Source of the DNA: an uncultured Spirochaetia bacterium
GTDB taxonomy: Bacteria > Spirochaetota > UBA4802 > JAGODF01
Assembly (NCBI GenBank): GCA_937967705.1
Contig: CALCJG010000463.1
Coordinates: 1-16,420, forward strand
Direction: 5' to 3'
DNA length: 16,420 bases
Shown: one piece after another, positions 7,453 through 15,171 of the stretch
How the letters are laid out: the number at the start of each line of letters is the position of its first letter
How positions within the stretch are numbered: position 1 is the first letter of the stretch
Program-made: the position numbers and the translations under genes
Notes under the pieces: model-generated
Databases searched by the model: none
Told to the model about the DNA's origin: nothing
What the model saw: the letters and a program-made list of their open reading frames with translations, nothing else

Positions 7453-7815
7453 ATGAAGCTCATTTCGGAAACAACCAGGATTCAAGCCGCCGGCAATCCC
7501 CCCAAGGTCATTGAGGAATTTGTAGGCAATGTCAATACCCGTGACAGCGGGATCAGCATTGCGAAAATGGAAAGCCCCCGGGGATGGAGCGAGCCGGGAC
7601 AAAGACCCGAGTTCGATGAATACACACTGGTCCTCCGGGGGACGCTTGTACTGGAAACGGAAACGGGCAGATACGAGGTAAAAGCCAACCAGGGGGTGAT
7701 TATGCACCGGGGGGAATGGGTGCGGTACAGTACGCCCTTTGAAGAGGGGGCCGAATATATTTCGGTCTGCATCCCCGCCTTCTCCCCCTCTTCCGTTAGA
7801 AGGGATGAAGAATAA
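7453..7815 (+). CDS. Single-domain cupin protein
   Basis: The 120-residue protein is a compact beta barrel. The first cupin motif reads SPRGWSEPGQRPEFDEYTLVLRGTL (residues about 41-65) and the second is near GVIMHRGEWVRYSTPFEEGAEYISVCIP (about 81-108). The usual GX5HXHX3-4E metal ligands are only partly present: the His pair is replaced by Gln/Glu, as in a known cupin subgroup, while Glu57 and His85 remain. Enzymatic activity or sugar binding cannot be inferred with confidence. The ATG has AAGGAGAT upstream. The AlkD-like gene starts 20 nt after its stop with its own strong ribosome site, so the two are probably one operon. Confidence 0.8.
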   Translation: MKLISETTRIQAAGNPPKVIEEFVGNVNTRDSGISIAKMESPRGWSEPGQRPEFDEYTLVLRGTLVLETETGRYEVKANQGVIMHRGEWVRYSTPFEEGAEYISVCIPAFSPSSVRRDEE

Positions 7816-7835
7816 ACATAGGAGGTTGCAACCAT

Positions 7836-8543
7836 ATGATCGATGTCATCAGCTCGGTACGCGAAGAGCTTAGGCAGAACAGTGAAGAGAAGACGCGCCA
7901 ATCCGGCCTCAGGTTCTTTAAGGAGGAGGTTGAGCTCTACGGGGTCAAATCCGCCGTGGCGGACCGTATCGGGAGGAAGTATTACCGGGAGATAAAGGAC
8001 CTGGGGAAAAGGGCGATTTTCGGGCTCTGCGAAGAACTCTGGCAGTCCGGTTACATGGAGGAATCCTTCATTGCCTGCCACTGGTCGTATTATCTCCGCG
8101 ATGCGTATCAGCCTGCCGATATCAGGGTCTTTGAGAAATGGCTTCAGTATCATGTGAGCAACTGGGCCTCCTGTGATACGCTCTGCAATCATACGGTGGG
8201 CGCCTTTCTGGAACTCTATCCCGAACATGTGTCCCGGCTGAAAAAATGGGCCCGCTCTAAGAACCGCTGGATGCGCCGGGCCGCCGCGGTCTCCCTTATC
8301 CTTCCGGCCCGGAAGGGGCTCTTCTGGCAGGAGATTCGGGGCATCGCGGACATCCTGCTCGAAGACCGGGACGACCTGGTTCAAAAGGGGTACGGGTGGA
8401 TGCTGAAGGCCGCCAGCCAGTCGCGCCTTGAGGAGGTCTTCGCCTATGTCCTGGAGAAAAAGTCGAATATGCCCCGCACGGCCCTGCGGTATGCCATCGA
8501 GAAGATGCCCCGGGATATGAGGTTGAGGGCCATGGAAAAGTAG
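7836..8543 (+). CDS. AlkD-like DNA alkylation repair protein (HEAT-repeat DNA glycosylase)
   Basis: The 235-residue protein is all-helical and its length matches the AlkD family (ALK HEAT-like repeats). These enzymes excise N3- and N7-alkylated purines without base flipping. Residues equivalent to the Bacillus cereus AlkD functional set appear at nearly identical positions: Trp110 and Asp114 in SNWASCDTLC, Arg148 in NRWMRRAAAVS, and Trp188 in GYGWMLKAAS. The closing MPRTALRYAIEKMP is also typical. The ATG at 7836 is preceded by AGGAGG (7820-7825). It is the second gene after the cupin and a hairpin follows its stop codon. Some homologues have different substrates, so the exact lesion is inferred. 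Confidence 0.88.
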   Translation: MIDVISSVREELRQNSEEKTRQSGLRFFKEEVELYGVKSAVADRIGRKYYREIKDLGKRAIFGLCEELWQSGYMEESFIACHWSYYLRDAYQPADIRVFEKWLQYHVSNWASCDTLCNHTVGAFLELYPEHVSRLKKWARSKNRWMRRAAAVSLILPARKGLFWQEIRGIADILLEDRDDLVQKGYGWMLKAASQSRLEEVFAYVLEKKSNMPRTALRYAIEKMPRDMRLRAMEK

Positions 8544-8554
8544 GAGGATGTCCC

Positions 8555-8582
8555 CGGGTATTCGGGTTTCCCTGATTACCCG
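8555..8582 (+). terminator. Hairpin after the AlkD-like gene
   Basis: CGGGTA (8555-8560) pairs with TACCCG (8577-8582), and inner TC/GA and GGG/CCC pairs close on a TTT loop, with one mismatch and one bulge. It begins 11 nt after the stop codon. No T-tract follows, so it may be an inefficient or factor-assisted terminator, or a 3'-stabilising hairpin. Confidence 0.4.
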
Positions 8583-8626
8583 TTACGGCAGCTTTCGGAA
8601 GACGGATTTTCTATTGGTGAAATCAT

Positions 8627-8655
8627 TTGACAGAAGTTCACTTATGTCCTATTTT
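8627..8655 (+). promoter_or_regulatory. Promoter candidate of the hybrid histidine kinase
   Basis: TTGACA (8627-8632), a 17-bp spacer and TATTTT (8650-8655) lie in an AT-rich gap before the kinase. TATAAT (8661-8666) is an alternative -10 with TTCACT (8637-8642). Either would leave a leader of roughly 100 nt before the start codon. Confidence 0.45.
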
Positions 8656-8765
8656 ATTCTTATAATGATCCAAACAGTAAGAGTTGTTGAGCTGTCAATT
8701 GTATAGCATCAAGAGCGGTTCTTTTAAATGTGTTTCTGCTGCAGCCGTATTGATCGTTGTTTTAG

Positions 8766-10823
8766 GTGAAAAGAGTGAATGAGAAGACGAATCATATGAA
8801 CCAGGAGAGTCCGGATATCAAGGCCAGGGTGGAGATTTACCGGTTTTTAGCGGAATCCTCCCAGGATTTTCTCTACCTGGTCAATCCTGATATGAAGCTG
8901 CTGTTCGTCAACAGGGCGGGTGCCGAACTCCTGGGAAAATCCCCGGAAGCCCTGGTGGGGAATCATATCAGGGATATCTTCCCTGAAACCGCCGACCGGC
9001 AGATAAAAAACATACAGCACGTGCTCTCTACCGGGGAATCGTTGTCTCTGGAGCATCCCTATTACGTAAAGGGACATGAGATATGGATGAATGCCCGTCT
9101 TTTCCCGGTCAGGAACGAGGCGGACGAGGTGATTGCAGTGGCCGGCACCTCACTCGACATCACCCACCGAAAAATGGCGGAGTTCGAACAGCAGCGGTAT
9201 CATGAAGCCCTGGAAAAAAGGGTGGAGGATCGGACCCGGGAGCTGAGCCGGATCAATGCTGTTCTGGAAGAGGAGGTCAAAGAGCGCCAGCTTGCAGAAT
9301 CCGCTCTTCGCGAAAGCGAGGAGAGATTCAAAACCTTCTTCAACACAAGTCCTCTGCTCTCTTCCATCAACACCCTTGAAGATCAGCGTTTTGTGGAGGT
9401 CAATCCCGCTTTCCTCAGAACGCTGGGGTATGAGCGGGAAGATGTGATCGGCAGAACCGTAAATGATCTGACGCTCTACGCAGACGAACCCCGGCGGGAT
9501 GAGGGGCGCCGGATGATGCTGGAACAGGGTTGTGTCAGAAACCTTGAGATGCGAGTCAGGACCAAGGACGGCAAGCACCGGTACGGCGTCTTCAATGTCG
9601 ATCTGTTTACTCTTCATGAAAAGCGGTATGCCTTTGTGACGATGTCCGATATAACCGAGCAGAAACTTCTGGAGAGGCAGATCCTGCAGACTCAGAAGCT
9701 GGAAAGCCTGGGGGTCATGGCCGGCGGGATTGCCCATGACATCAACAACCTGCTGGTCGGGATCATAGGGAATACCGAGCTGGCCCTTCTGGACCTGCCC
9801 GCGGAATCGGATGTGCGATCCAAGATAGAGGATATCAGAACGGCCGGAGACCGGCTGAGCGATCTCACCAATCAGATGCTGGCCTTTGCGGGAAGGGGAA
9901 GATTCCAGATAGAGCCCATCGACATCACCGGGGCTGTAAAAGAGATGGTCAAACTCGTCGCCGCGTCGATCTCCAGAAAGATCGAGCTTTCTCTTGATCT
10001 CAAAGAGGGGATACCGGCCGTTAACGCGGATAACAGCCAGGTGAGGCAGGTCATTCTGAATTTGCTGACCAATGCGGCAGAAGCCATCGGAGATCAGCCT
10101 GGAAAGATTATCGTCCGAACGGGTTTGACGGCGGCTGATGATACGGCTTCTATGAATTCCTACTTCAATGACCCGGTTCAGCCGGGGCCCTATGTATTTC
10201 TTGAGGTGGACGATACAGGGGGGGGAATCAGAGCGGATGCGATGGAGCACATCTTCGATCCCTTCTTTACCACCAAGTTTACCGGCCGCGGGCTGGGGCT
10301 GGCGGCGGTAGCAGGAATCGTTCGCAATCATGGGGGTCTCATACAGATTGACAGCCGGGAGGGGACAGGAACCCTTTTCCGGATACTCCTGCCGGGGACG
10401 TACGAGGAGGTTGCGGCGGAAAGGCGGAAAGCCCGGGATCCGGAGGTTCCGGAGGGCGTTACGGTGCTGGTGGTCGACGATGATGCCAGTGTACGGGAAA
10501 TCACCCGGAAATATCTCGAAAAGGCGGGGTACGCTGTAAGGGTTGCGAGTAACGGAAAAGAGGCCGTGGAGGCGGTCCGTCTCGGCGGAGGGGATGTCCG
10601 GGCGGTTCTTATAGACCTGACCATGCCCGAGATGGACGGGATAGAGGCCGCCAGGGAAATCATGAGTATTCGGGGAGATCTGCCGGTCGTTCTTACCAGC
10701 GGATACACCGGACAGCATGCCGAGGCCCTCTGCGGCGATGTGAGGATGGCGGGCTTCATTCAGAAACCCTACGGCTACCGGGACCTGGTGTCGCTTATCG
10801 GTACTCTCGTCAGGAGGGATTGA
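8766..10823 (+). CDS. Hybrid histidine kinase (PAS-PAS-HisKA-HATPase-REC)
   Basis: The 685-residue protein has no membrane segment, so it is a cytoplasmic sensor. PAS1 spans about 25-138 and ends in DITHRKMAEFEQ. A coiled coil follows (about 138-182), then PAS2 (about 183-300, ending DITEQKLLERQ). The H-box LGVMAGGIAHDINNLLVGIIGN puts the phospho-acceptor at His324. The ATPase shows the N-box LLTNAAEAI (Asn436), DDTGGGI, and FDPFFTTKFTGRGLGLAAV. A C-terminal receiver (about 566-685) has acidic DDD 571-573, Asp617 as phosphorylation site and Lys667 in QKPY. PAS ligands could be redox cofactors or small molecules. No dedicated response regulator is adjacent, so output is unknown. The start is GTG at 8766 or ATG at 8796; neither has a strong ribosome site. 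Confidence 0.92.
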   Translation: MKRVNEKTNHMNQESPDIKARVEIYRFLAESSQDFLYLVNPDMKLLFVNRAGAELLGKSPEALVGNHIRDIFPETADRQIKNIQHVLSTGESLSLEHPYYVKGHEIWMNARLFPVRNEADEVIAVAGTSLDITHRKMAEFEQQRYHEALEKRVEDRTRELSRINAVLEEEVKERQLAESALRESEERFKTFFNTSPLLSSINTLEDQRFVEVNPAFLRTLGYEREDVIGRTVNDLTLYADEPRRDEGRRMMLEQGCVRNLEMRVRTKDGKHRYGVFNVDLFTLHEKRYAFVTMSDITEQKLLERQILQTQKLESLGVMAGGIAHDINNLLVGIIGNTELALLDLPAESDVRSKIEDIRTAGDRLSDLTNQMLAFAGRGRFQIEPIDITGAVKEMVKLVAASISRKIELSLDLKEGIPAVNADNSQVRQVILNLLTNAAEAIGDQPGKIIVRTGLTAADDTASMNSYFNDPVQPGPYVFLEVDDTGGGIRADAMEHIFDPFFTTKFTGRGLGLAAVAGIVRNHGGLIQIDSREGTGTLFRILLPGTYEEVAAERRKARDPEVPEGVTVLVVDDDASVREITRKYLEKAGYAVRVASNGKEAVEAVRLGGGDVRAVLIDLTMPEMDGIEAAREIMSIRGDLPVVLTSGYTGQHAEALCGDVRMAGFIQKPYGYRDLVSLIGTLVRRD

Positions 10824-10856
10824 GGCGGCCGGGAGGGGATTGGCCCGTGCTGCTTA

Positions 10857-11474
10857 TCACCCCTCGCGCTTGCGGATGGCGTCGAAGATCATAGTGGTCA
10901 CATGCCGGGCCACAAAATCCACGTCCAGGGCCTTGTTGAAGATGATGGGGTTGAGGCAGCAGCGGTCTATCCCTCCAAAGAGCAGGTTGCGCATCAGGAT
11001 GGGGGGGATGTCGTCCCGGAGCTCGCCGCTTTTGACTCCTTCCTCGATGATGGAGAGGATCAACCGTCCGTACCCCTTGAAGATCTGATAGGACTTGCTC
11101 TCATAGTAATCATAGGAGCTGCTGATCTCCAGGAGGATGACCCGCGCCAGAACCCTGTCGATGTCGTAAGCCTGTATGTAGCTCTGGATGAAGAGTTCCA
11201 GTTTGCCCAGGGCCCCCTCCACCTTCCCCAGGCCGTCAACAGCCTTGATCAGGGAGTTCTCCAGATAATCCTGCAGGAGATGATGCAGTACGTCCCGTTT
11301 GTCCTTGAAGTATTTGTAGATCAGGGGTTCCGTAACGCCGGCGGTCCGGGCGATGTCGGCTATCTTGATGGAGCTGAAGTCCTTGGTCTCCAGCATTGTG
11401 CGCAGGGCGTTGATGATTTTGACCTTTCCCGGCGGGAGAGGTCTGGATTCCGTTTCTGTTGTGATCTCTGCCAT
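10857..11474 (-). CDS. TetR/AcrR-family transcriptional regulator
   Basis: The 205-residue protein has a TetR helix-turn-helix at about residues 17-62 (KIINALRTMLETKDFSSIKIADIARTAGVTEPLIYKYFKDKRDVLHHLL). A helical ligand-binding and dimerisation domain follows, with hydrophobic and aromatic stretches (SSSYDYYESKSYQIF) and a C-terminal helix FVARHVTTMIFDAIRKREG. Members of this family repress adjacent genes and are released by small ligands. It is divergent from the acyl-CoA synthetase gene, and three copies of a 19-bp palindrome lie in between. The simplest reading is that it represses the synthetase and perhaps itself, with an acid or acyl-CoA as inducer (inference). ATG at 11474 follows AAGAAG. 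It converges on the kinase gene with 33 bp between stops. Confidence 0.9.
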   Translation of the reverse strand: MAEITTETESRPLPPGKVKIINALRTMLETKDFSSIKIADIARTAGVTEPLIYKYFKDKRDVLHHLLQDYLENSLIKAVDGLGKVEGALGKLELFIQSYIQAYDIDRVLARVILLEISSSYDYYESKSYQIFKGYGRLILSIIEEGVKSGELRDDIPPILMRNLLFGGIDRCCLNPIIFNKALDVDFVARHVTTMIFDAIRKREG

Positions 11475-11531
11475 TTTTTCTTCTTGTCCCCGTATCTTTT
11501 CCTGACGGCCTGTTTGTTCTCCTGAGAAACA

Positions 11532-11639
11532 TCACCGATGCCCCTCTTTGCCTTGCTTGAGAGGTATTGTCAGGGCACTGACCCCCCGGGGCAAGTGAAT
11601 TTTCTCAATTTTACCTGGAAAAGCAGCCCTTCTTCTCAT
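11532..11639 (-). CDS. Possible 35-residue leader ORF upstream of the TetR gene
   Basis: An ATG at 11639 is preceded by GGAGG (minus strand of 11648-11652) with 8-nt spacing and opens a 35-codon frame. The peptide is basic (starts MRRRAAFPGK) and ends in TGA 57 nt before the TetR start codon. It resembles no known family. The good ribosome site is the only support; it may be chance. Confidence 0.2.
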   Translation of the reverse strand: MRRRAAFPGKIEKIHLPRGVSALTIPLKQGKEGHR

Positions 11640-11689
11640 GGACAGGTCCTCCAGCATACAGGGATCACATGAGAAAAGAATTTCATCAG

Positions 11690-11708
11690 GTTAGTAAAAT
11701 TAACTAAA
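11690..11708. promoter_or_regulatory. Operator copy 1, 19-bp palindrome
   Basis: GTTAGTAAAATTAACTAAA is the leftmost of three near-identical palindromes with consensus GTTAGTnAATTTAACTAAC. It lies just upstream of the synthetase -35 and is also placed to control the TetR gene. Confidence 0.65.
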
Positions 11709-11714
11709 TTCCGC

Positions 11715-11743
11715 TTGACGATGTTAGTGAATTTAACTAACTT
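11715..11743 (+). promoter_or_regulatory. Promoter of the acyl-CoA synthetase gene
   Basis: TTGACG (11715-11720) and TAACTT (11738-11743) are separated by 17 bp. The -35 matches 5 of 6 consensus bases and the -10 is weak. Operator copy 2 occupies the spacer and part of the -10, so regulator binding would block polymerase. The leader would be about 93 nt. Confidence 0.5.
11723..11741. promoter_or_regulatory. Operator copy 2, 19-bp palindrome inside the promoter
   Basis: GTTAGTGAATTTAACTAAC is the most symmetrical copy: nine pairs around a central T with only one mismatch. Its start is 33 bp from copy 1, about three helical turns, so dimers would bind the same DNA face. Confidence 0.75.
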
Positions 11744-11804
11744 GTCAACAAGATAAAGGGAAATATCCGAGGGTAACCGTATTTCCTTTTTTTTATTCAA
11801 AAAG

Positions 11805-11823
11805 GTTAGTAAATTTAACTCAC
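11805..11823. promoter_or_regulatory. Operator copy 3, 19-bp palindrome before the ribosome site
   Basis: GTTAGTAAATTTAACTCAC lies 82 bp after copy 2, only 7 bp before the AAGGAG ribosome site of the synthetase gene. It could act as a roadblock or support looping with copies 1 and 2. Confidence 0.65.
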
Positions 11824-11842
11824 TTAGTGTAAGGAGAAAGCC

Positions 11843-14014
11843 ATGGAAAAGTTTTTTAATCCCGAATCGATGGTCATCTTTGGATTATCTTCCAAAAAGA
11901 ACAACATCCCCGGGTATATTTTACAGAACACCCTCCGCTGGGGCTATAAGGGAAAAATCTTCGGAGTGACCCCCGGGGCTGCCGGAGAGGAGGTCCATGG
12001 CGTTCCGGTTTACGGGAGCCTCCAGGAACTGCCCCTGATTCCCGACCTGGCGGTGATGCTCATCCCGGCCCGTTTCGTCCCCCTGGCCATGGAAGAGTGC
12101 GGCAAGTTCGGCATCCGCCGGGCGGCGGTTCTGGCGGGAGGATTTAACGAGACCGGAGGCGGGGGGGATGACCTGGCCCGGGAGGTGCAGGAGATAGCGG
12201 CAAAGCACGGTATCCGTTTTATGGGGCCCAACGGGCTGGCGGTCTCCGATGCCCACAGCGGCGTCTGTCTTCCCTTTGTTCCCCACAAAAAGATGCAGCC
12301 GGGAGGCTTCTCCCTCATCACCCAGAGCGGGGGGCTCTGCCTCATCCTCTGGAATCTCATGCACGACGAAAACGTGGGGATGGCCAAATTCGCCAGCATC
12401 GGCAACAAGCTCAACATCGACGAGGCGGACATGCTGGAATATCTCGGACAGGACCCCCGGACGGAGGTGATAGGTCTCTACCTGGAAAGCGTCAAGAGCG
12501 GCGAGCGGCTGGTCCGGGCCGCGGAAAAAATCACCAAGCCCATCATTGCCCTGAAGGCCAACACCACCGGGGCGGGCTCCCGGGCCGCCATGAGCCATAC
12601 CGCCTCCATGAGCAACGACGATGACGTGGTGAGCGCCGCCTTCGAGCGGGCCGGCATCATCCGGGTCAATCATTTTCATGAGTTCATCGCAGCGGCCAAA
12701 ATCTTCAGCCTGCCCCCCATGCGGGGTAACCGGCTGATGATCATGACCCCCGGGGGCGGGGCGGCGGTGATGATGGCGGATCTCTGCGAGAAGTACGGCT
12801 TCGAGTTTGCCGATCCCGGCGAGGCCTTTTATGAGAAGCTCAACAGCTATACCAATGCCGGGGTGATCCGGTTCTCTAACCCGCTGGACATGGGGGATAT
12901 CTACAATATACAGGCCTATCCGGACATCTTCCGCGACGTGCTCTCCAGCGAAAACGTGGACGGGGCCATCTACGGCCATGCCCTGCCTCTTCTGCCGGAG
13001 GAGGATGAGGGTATTTTTAAGAAGATGTTCTATACGGATATCTCGGCGGAAACCCGAAAGGTGATCATCGAAACCGGCAAGCCCCTGGGAGTGAGCATCA
13101 ACGCCTCCGCGGAGACTCATGTGAAGATCAACCGCCGTTTTGGCTTTCCCGTCTTCAGCCGGGCCGAGGAGCTCATCAGGGCCTTGAGGATTCAGTCGGA
13201 TTTTTACGCCCGCCAGGACGAGCGCCGCTATTACGCCAATGAGCCCCGGGGCATGGATTTCAGCCGAATGGAGGAGTGGATGAATAGCCGTACGGGGGAT
13301 GTCGGCGAGGAGATGCTGGAGCTGATGGCCCATGCCGGGATTACTGTGCCCCGATCCCGGATGGCCTCCACTCCCGAAGAGGCGGTAGCCTCCGCCCGGG
13401 AGGTGGGCTATCCCGTGGTGATGAAGGTGATCTCCCCCGATGTTCTGCACAAGAGCGATGCCGGCGGGGTTGTAACCGGTCTTCGGAACGATGGGGAAAC
13501 CGCTGCGGCCTTTTCCCGAATCCTTGAGAGCGTGGCGAGCCATGACAGCCGGGCGCGCATCGAGGGGGTGCGTATCGCTTCGATGGCGCCGGAGGGGCAG
13601 GACATGTTTGTCGGCGCCCTGCAGGATGCCGCTTTCGGTCCCGTGGTCGTTTTCGGATACGGGGGCATCTACACCGAGGTCTTTCGGGACATCGAGCGCG
13701 TCCTCTGTCCGGCCTCCCGCCAGGAGATAGAGCGTAAACTGGAACGCCTTAAATGCCACGCCATCCTGAAGGGGGCGCGAGGCAGGGGACGGTACGACAT
13801 CGAGGCCCTGGTGGATATCATCGAGAGGGTATCCCACATCGCAGCGGTCTATCCGGAGATCCGGGAGATGGACCTCAATCCGGTGCGGATTTTCCCTGAG
13901 GGGCAGGGGGCGATGGCGTTGGATGCCCGGAGCCGCATTGCCGTTTCCCGGGAAAAGGTCCTTCCGGAGGAGAAGGCCGGGCGGGAAACCCTCTGCTGTC
14001 AGCCGGGGGCATAG
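11843..14014 (+). CDS. ADP-forming acyl-CoA (acetate-CoA) ligase, fused alpha-beta form
   Basis: The 723-residue enzyme would catalyse acyl-CoA + ADP + Pi <=> acid + CoA + ATP, conserving energy during fermentation or activating acids. Residues about 1-135 form the CoA-binding Rossmann domain (PESMVIFGLSSKKNNIPG, FMGPNGLAV). Residues about 150-290 and 295-450 are the succinyl-CoA-synthetase-like ligase domains, with the phosphohistidine motif AAMSHTASMSND (His252) and MTPGGGAAVMMADLCEKYGF. Residues about 485-700 are ATP-grasp: GYPVVMKVISPDVLHKSDAGGV (His536), FGYGGIYTEVFRDI and EMDLNPVRIF. AAGGAG (11831-11836) precedes the ATG. No acetyltransferase domain is fused, unlike Pat enzymes. The substrate is not determined by sequence. 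It is probably controlled by the divergent TetR protein, and a strong terminator follows. Confidence 0.9.
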   Translation: MEKFFNPESMVIFGLSSKKNNIPGYILQNTLRWGYKGKIFGVTPGAAGEEVHGVPVYGSLQELPLIPDLAVMLIPARFVPLAMEECGKFGIRRAAVLAGGFNETGGGGDDLAREVQEIAAKHGIRFMGPNGLAVSDAHSGVCLPFVPHKKMQPGGFSLITQSGGLCLILWNLMHDENVGMAKFASIGNKLNIDEADMLEYLGQDPRTEVIGLYLESVKSGERLVRAAEKITKPIIALKANTTGAGSRAAMSHTASMSNDDDVVSAAFERAGIIRVNHFHEFIAAAKIFSLPPMRGNRLMIMTPGGGAAVMMADLCEKYGFEFADPGEAFYEKLNSYTNAGVIRFSNPLDMGDIYNIQAYPDIFRDVLSSENVDGAIYGHALPLLPEEDEGIFKKMFYTDISAETRKVIIETGKPLGVSINASAETHVKINRRFGFPVFSRAEELIRALRIQSDFYARQDERRYYANEPRGMDFSRMEEWMNSRTGDVGEEMLELMAHAGITVPRSRMASTPEEAVASAREVGYPVVMKVISPDVLHKSDAGGVVTGLRNDGETAAAFSRILESVASHDSRARIEGVRIASMAPEGQDMFVGALQDAAFGPVVVFGYGGIYTEVFRDIERVLCPASRQEIERKLERLKCHAILKGARGRGRYDIEALVDIIERVSHIAAVYPEIREMDLNPVRIFPEGQGAMALDARSRIAVSREKVLPEEKAGRETLCCQPGA

Positions 14015-14020
14015 AGAAAA

Positions 14021-14054
14021 AAGGCTGAGTTTTTCGGGACTCGGCCTTTTTTTT
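14021..14054. terminator. Bidirectional intrinsic terminator
   Basis: AAGGCTGAGT (14021-14030) pairs with ACTCGGCCTT (14039-14048), with one G-T pair and an 8-nt loop. A run of T follows on the plus strand and a run of A precedes, so it can end both the synthetase transcript and the convergent peroxiredoxin transcript. Confidence 0.88.
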
Positions 14055-14082
14055 ATAAATTACAGGTTTTCGTAAAACGGTT

Positions 14083-14814
14083 TCAGTCGAAAGCCTGACT
14101 GGTCTTCCATACCTCCCAGACCTTGCCCACCAGGTCCGGTCCCGGTTTGAGGGTCGCCTTACCCGGCTTCCATCCGGAGGGTGTAGCCTCGGTTCCCTTG
14201 CTGTTGCGAACCAGTTGGAAGGCCTGTATCTGCCGCAGGGATTCGCTCACGTTCCTGCCCACCGGCGGTGTGAGTACCTCATATCCCTGGATGACGCCGT
14301 CGGGATCGATGATGAAGCGTCCCCGGGTCTCTATGCCGTTGCTGTCGTCGTAAATGCCGTAGACGGTGCCGACCTTGCCGCCGCCGTCCGAGAGCATGGG
14401 AAAGGGGACGCCGCCCTTGACCATTTTGGAGAGTTCGTTATCATTCCACATCTTGTGAACGAAGACGCTGTCCACGCTCATGGAGAGCACTTCCACGCCG
14501 AGTTTCTGAAATTCGGGATGTTTTTCTGCGACCGCAGAAATTTCCGTCGCTCAGACGAAGGTAAAGTCTCCGGGGTAAAAGCAGAGCACCACCCACTTGC
14601 CCAGGTACTCAGAGAGTTTGATGTTGACGAATTTGCCCTGATGATAGGCGGGAGCCGTAAAATCCGGCGCTTTCTGTCCTACTTTGATCATCGCTTTCTT
14701 TTCCTCCTTGTTTGTTATTTCCCCGCTTTTCAGCGAGTCTACATCCAGGTCGGCGATTTCACCGACCGGGCCGCCCGTGGGCCGGGCGCAGCCAGGTTTA
14801 AATTCTTCCGGCAT
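14083..14814 (-). CDS. prxU: Selenocysteine-containing peroxiredoxin (PrxU type)
   Basis: The reading frame is continuous for 243 residues if the single internal TGA (14553-14551) is read as selenocysteine 88. The active-site stretch is [17 protein letters not shown], so Sec replaces the peroxidatic Cys of the AhpC/Prx1-type PxxxTxxC motif, with Thr85 and the later [11 protein letters not shown]rg intact. The enzyme reduces hydroperoxides in the cytoplasm. Both halves are fully conserved and the frame does not shift. A hairpin with a GGUC loop follows the TGA. The usual C-terminal VCPxxWKPG resolving Cys is replaced ([11 protein letters not shown]); the only Cys are 9 and 78. A 45-residue N-terminal extension starts [12 protein letters not shown] at 14814 follows GGAGGT. 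A TATAAT (14836-14831) sits just upstream. The gene ends at TGA before a shared terminator. Conventional gene calling would split it in two. Confidence 0.93.
14523..14553 (-). promoter_or_regulatory. Bacterial SECIS element with its UGA in prxU
   Basis: Starting after the TGA (14553-14551), 17 nt lead to the apical loop. The upper stem UUUCUGC (14540-14534) pairs perfectly with GCAGAAA (14529-14523) around a GGUC loop (14533-14530). The loop sequence and the distance are almost the same as in E. coli fdhF (18 nt, GGUC), the known SelB-binding element. It would direct selenocysteine insertion. Confidence 0.88.
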
Positions 14815-15171
14815 AGTCACCTCCATATTTATTATATAAGACCCTTGCAGACTGCTTGGGAAGAGACAGGGCATTCTGTGAACCCATATTGTCTGCAAAC
14901 TCTTTCTGGCTGACAGAACCGCATAAGAGAGCCCTGCCCGGGTTTGGCATTCCAGGCATTCGCTTTATCATAAGCCCTTTTCGGGGATTTAATATGTCGT
15001 GATTGGTATTTTTAGTATATATCGGGATGGATGTAAAGTCAAAGGAATTATGCCCTGTTCGGAAGGCATTCACCGGGTCGGGGAATGATTGCTTTTTTTA
15101 TCCCCGGCTGTCACACTGATGTCTGCTGGGGTGTATATATTATAGAGAGTTAATGATTTTAGGAAGGCGCT
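14815..15171. other. 357-bp intergenic region between divergent peroxiredoxin and sigma genes
   Basis: No convincing gene is present; a 91-codon minus-strand frame overlaps the peroxiredoxin start and has no family resemblance. The region holds the prxU promoter (TATAAT at 14836-14831 on the minus strand, poor -35) and the sigma-factor promoter, possibly with TATATT/TATTAT at 15136-15143. An inverted repeat CGGGGA (15079-15084) / TCCCCG (15101-15106) with a 16-nt spacer is visible. Confidence 0.4.

Noticed and set aside
9150..10718. 522-codon open frame on the minus strand opposite the hybrid kinase
   Set aside because: Antisense shadow of a well-supported multi-domain kinase; no ribosome site or recognisable domain.
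11921..13837. 638-codon open frame on the minus strand opposite the acyl-CoA synthetase
   Set aside because: It mirrors the codon bias of a clearly conserved gene; its translation is His/Gly/Pro-rich and low-complexity and matches no family.
14083..14814. Peroxiredoxin as a pseudogene or frameshift
   Set aside because: There is one TGA only, exactly at the catalytic Cys, the frame is unchanged, both halves are fully conserved, and a SECIS-like hairpin follows.
14798..15073. 91-codon minus-strand frame overlapping the prxU start
   Set aside because: It overlaps the ribosome site and promoter of prxU in another frame and the translation looks like non-coding sequence.
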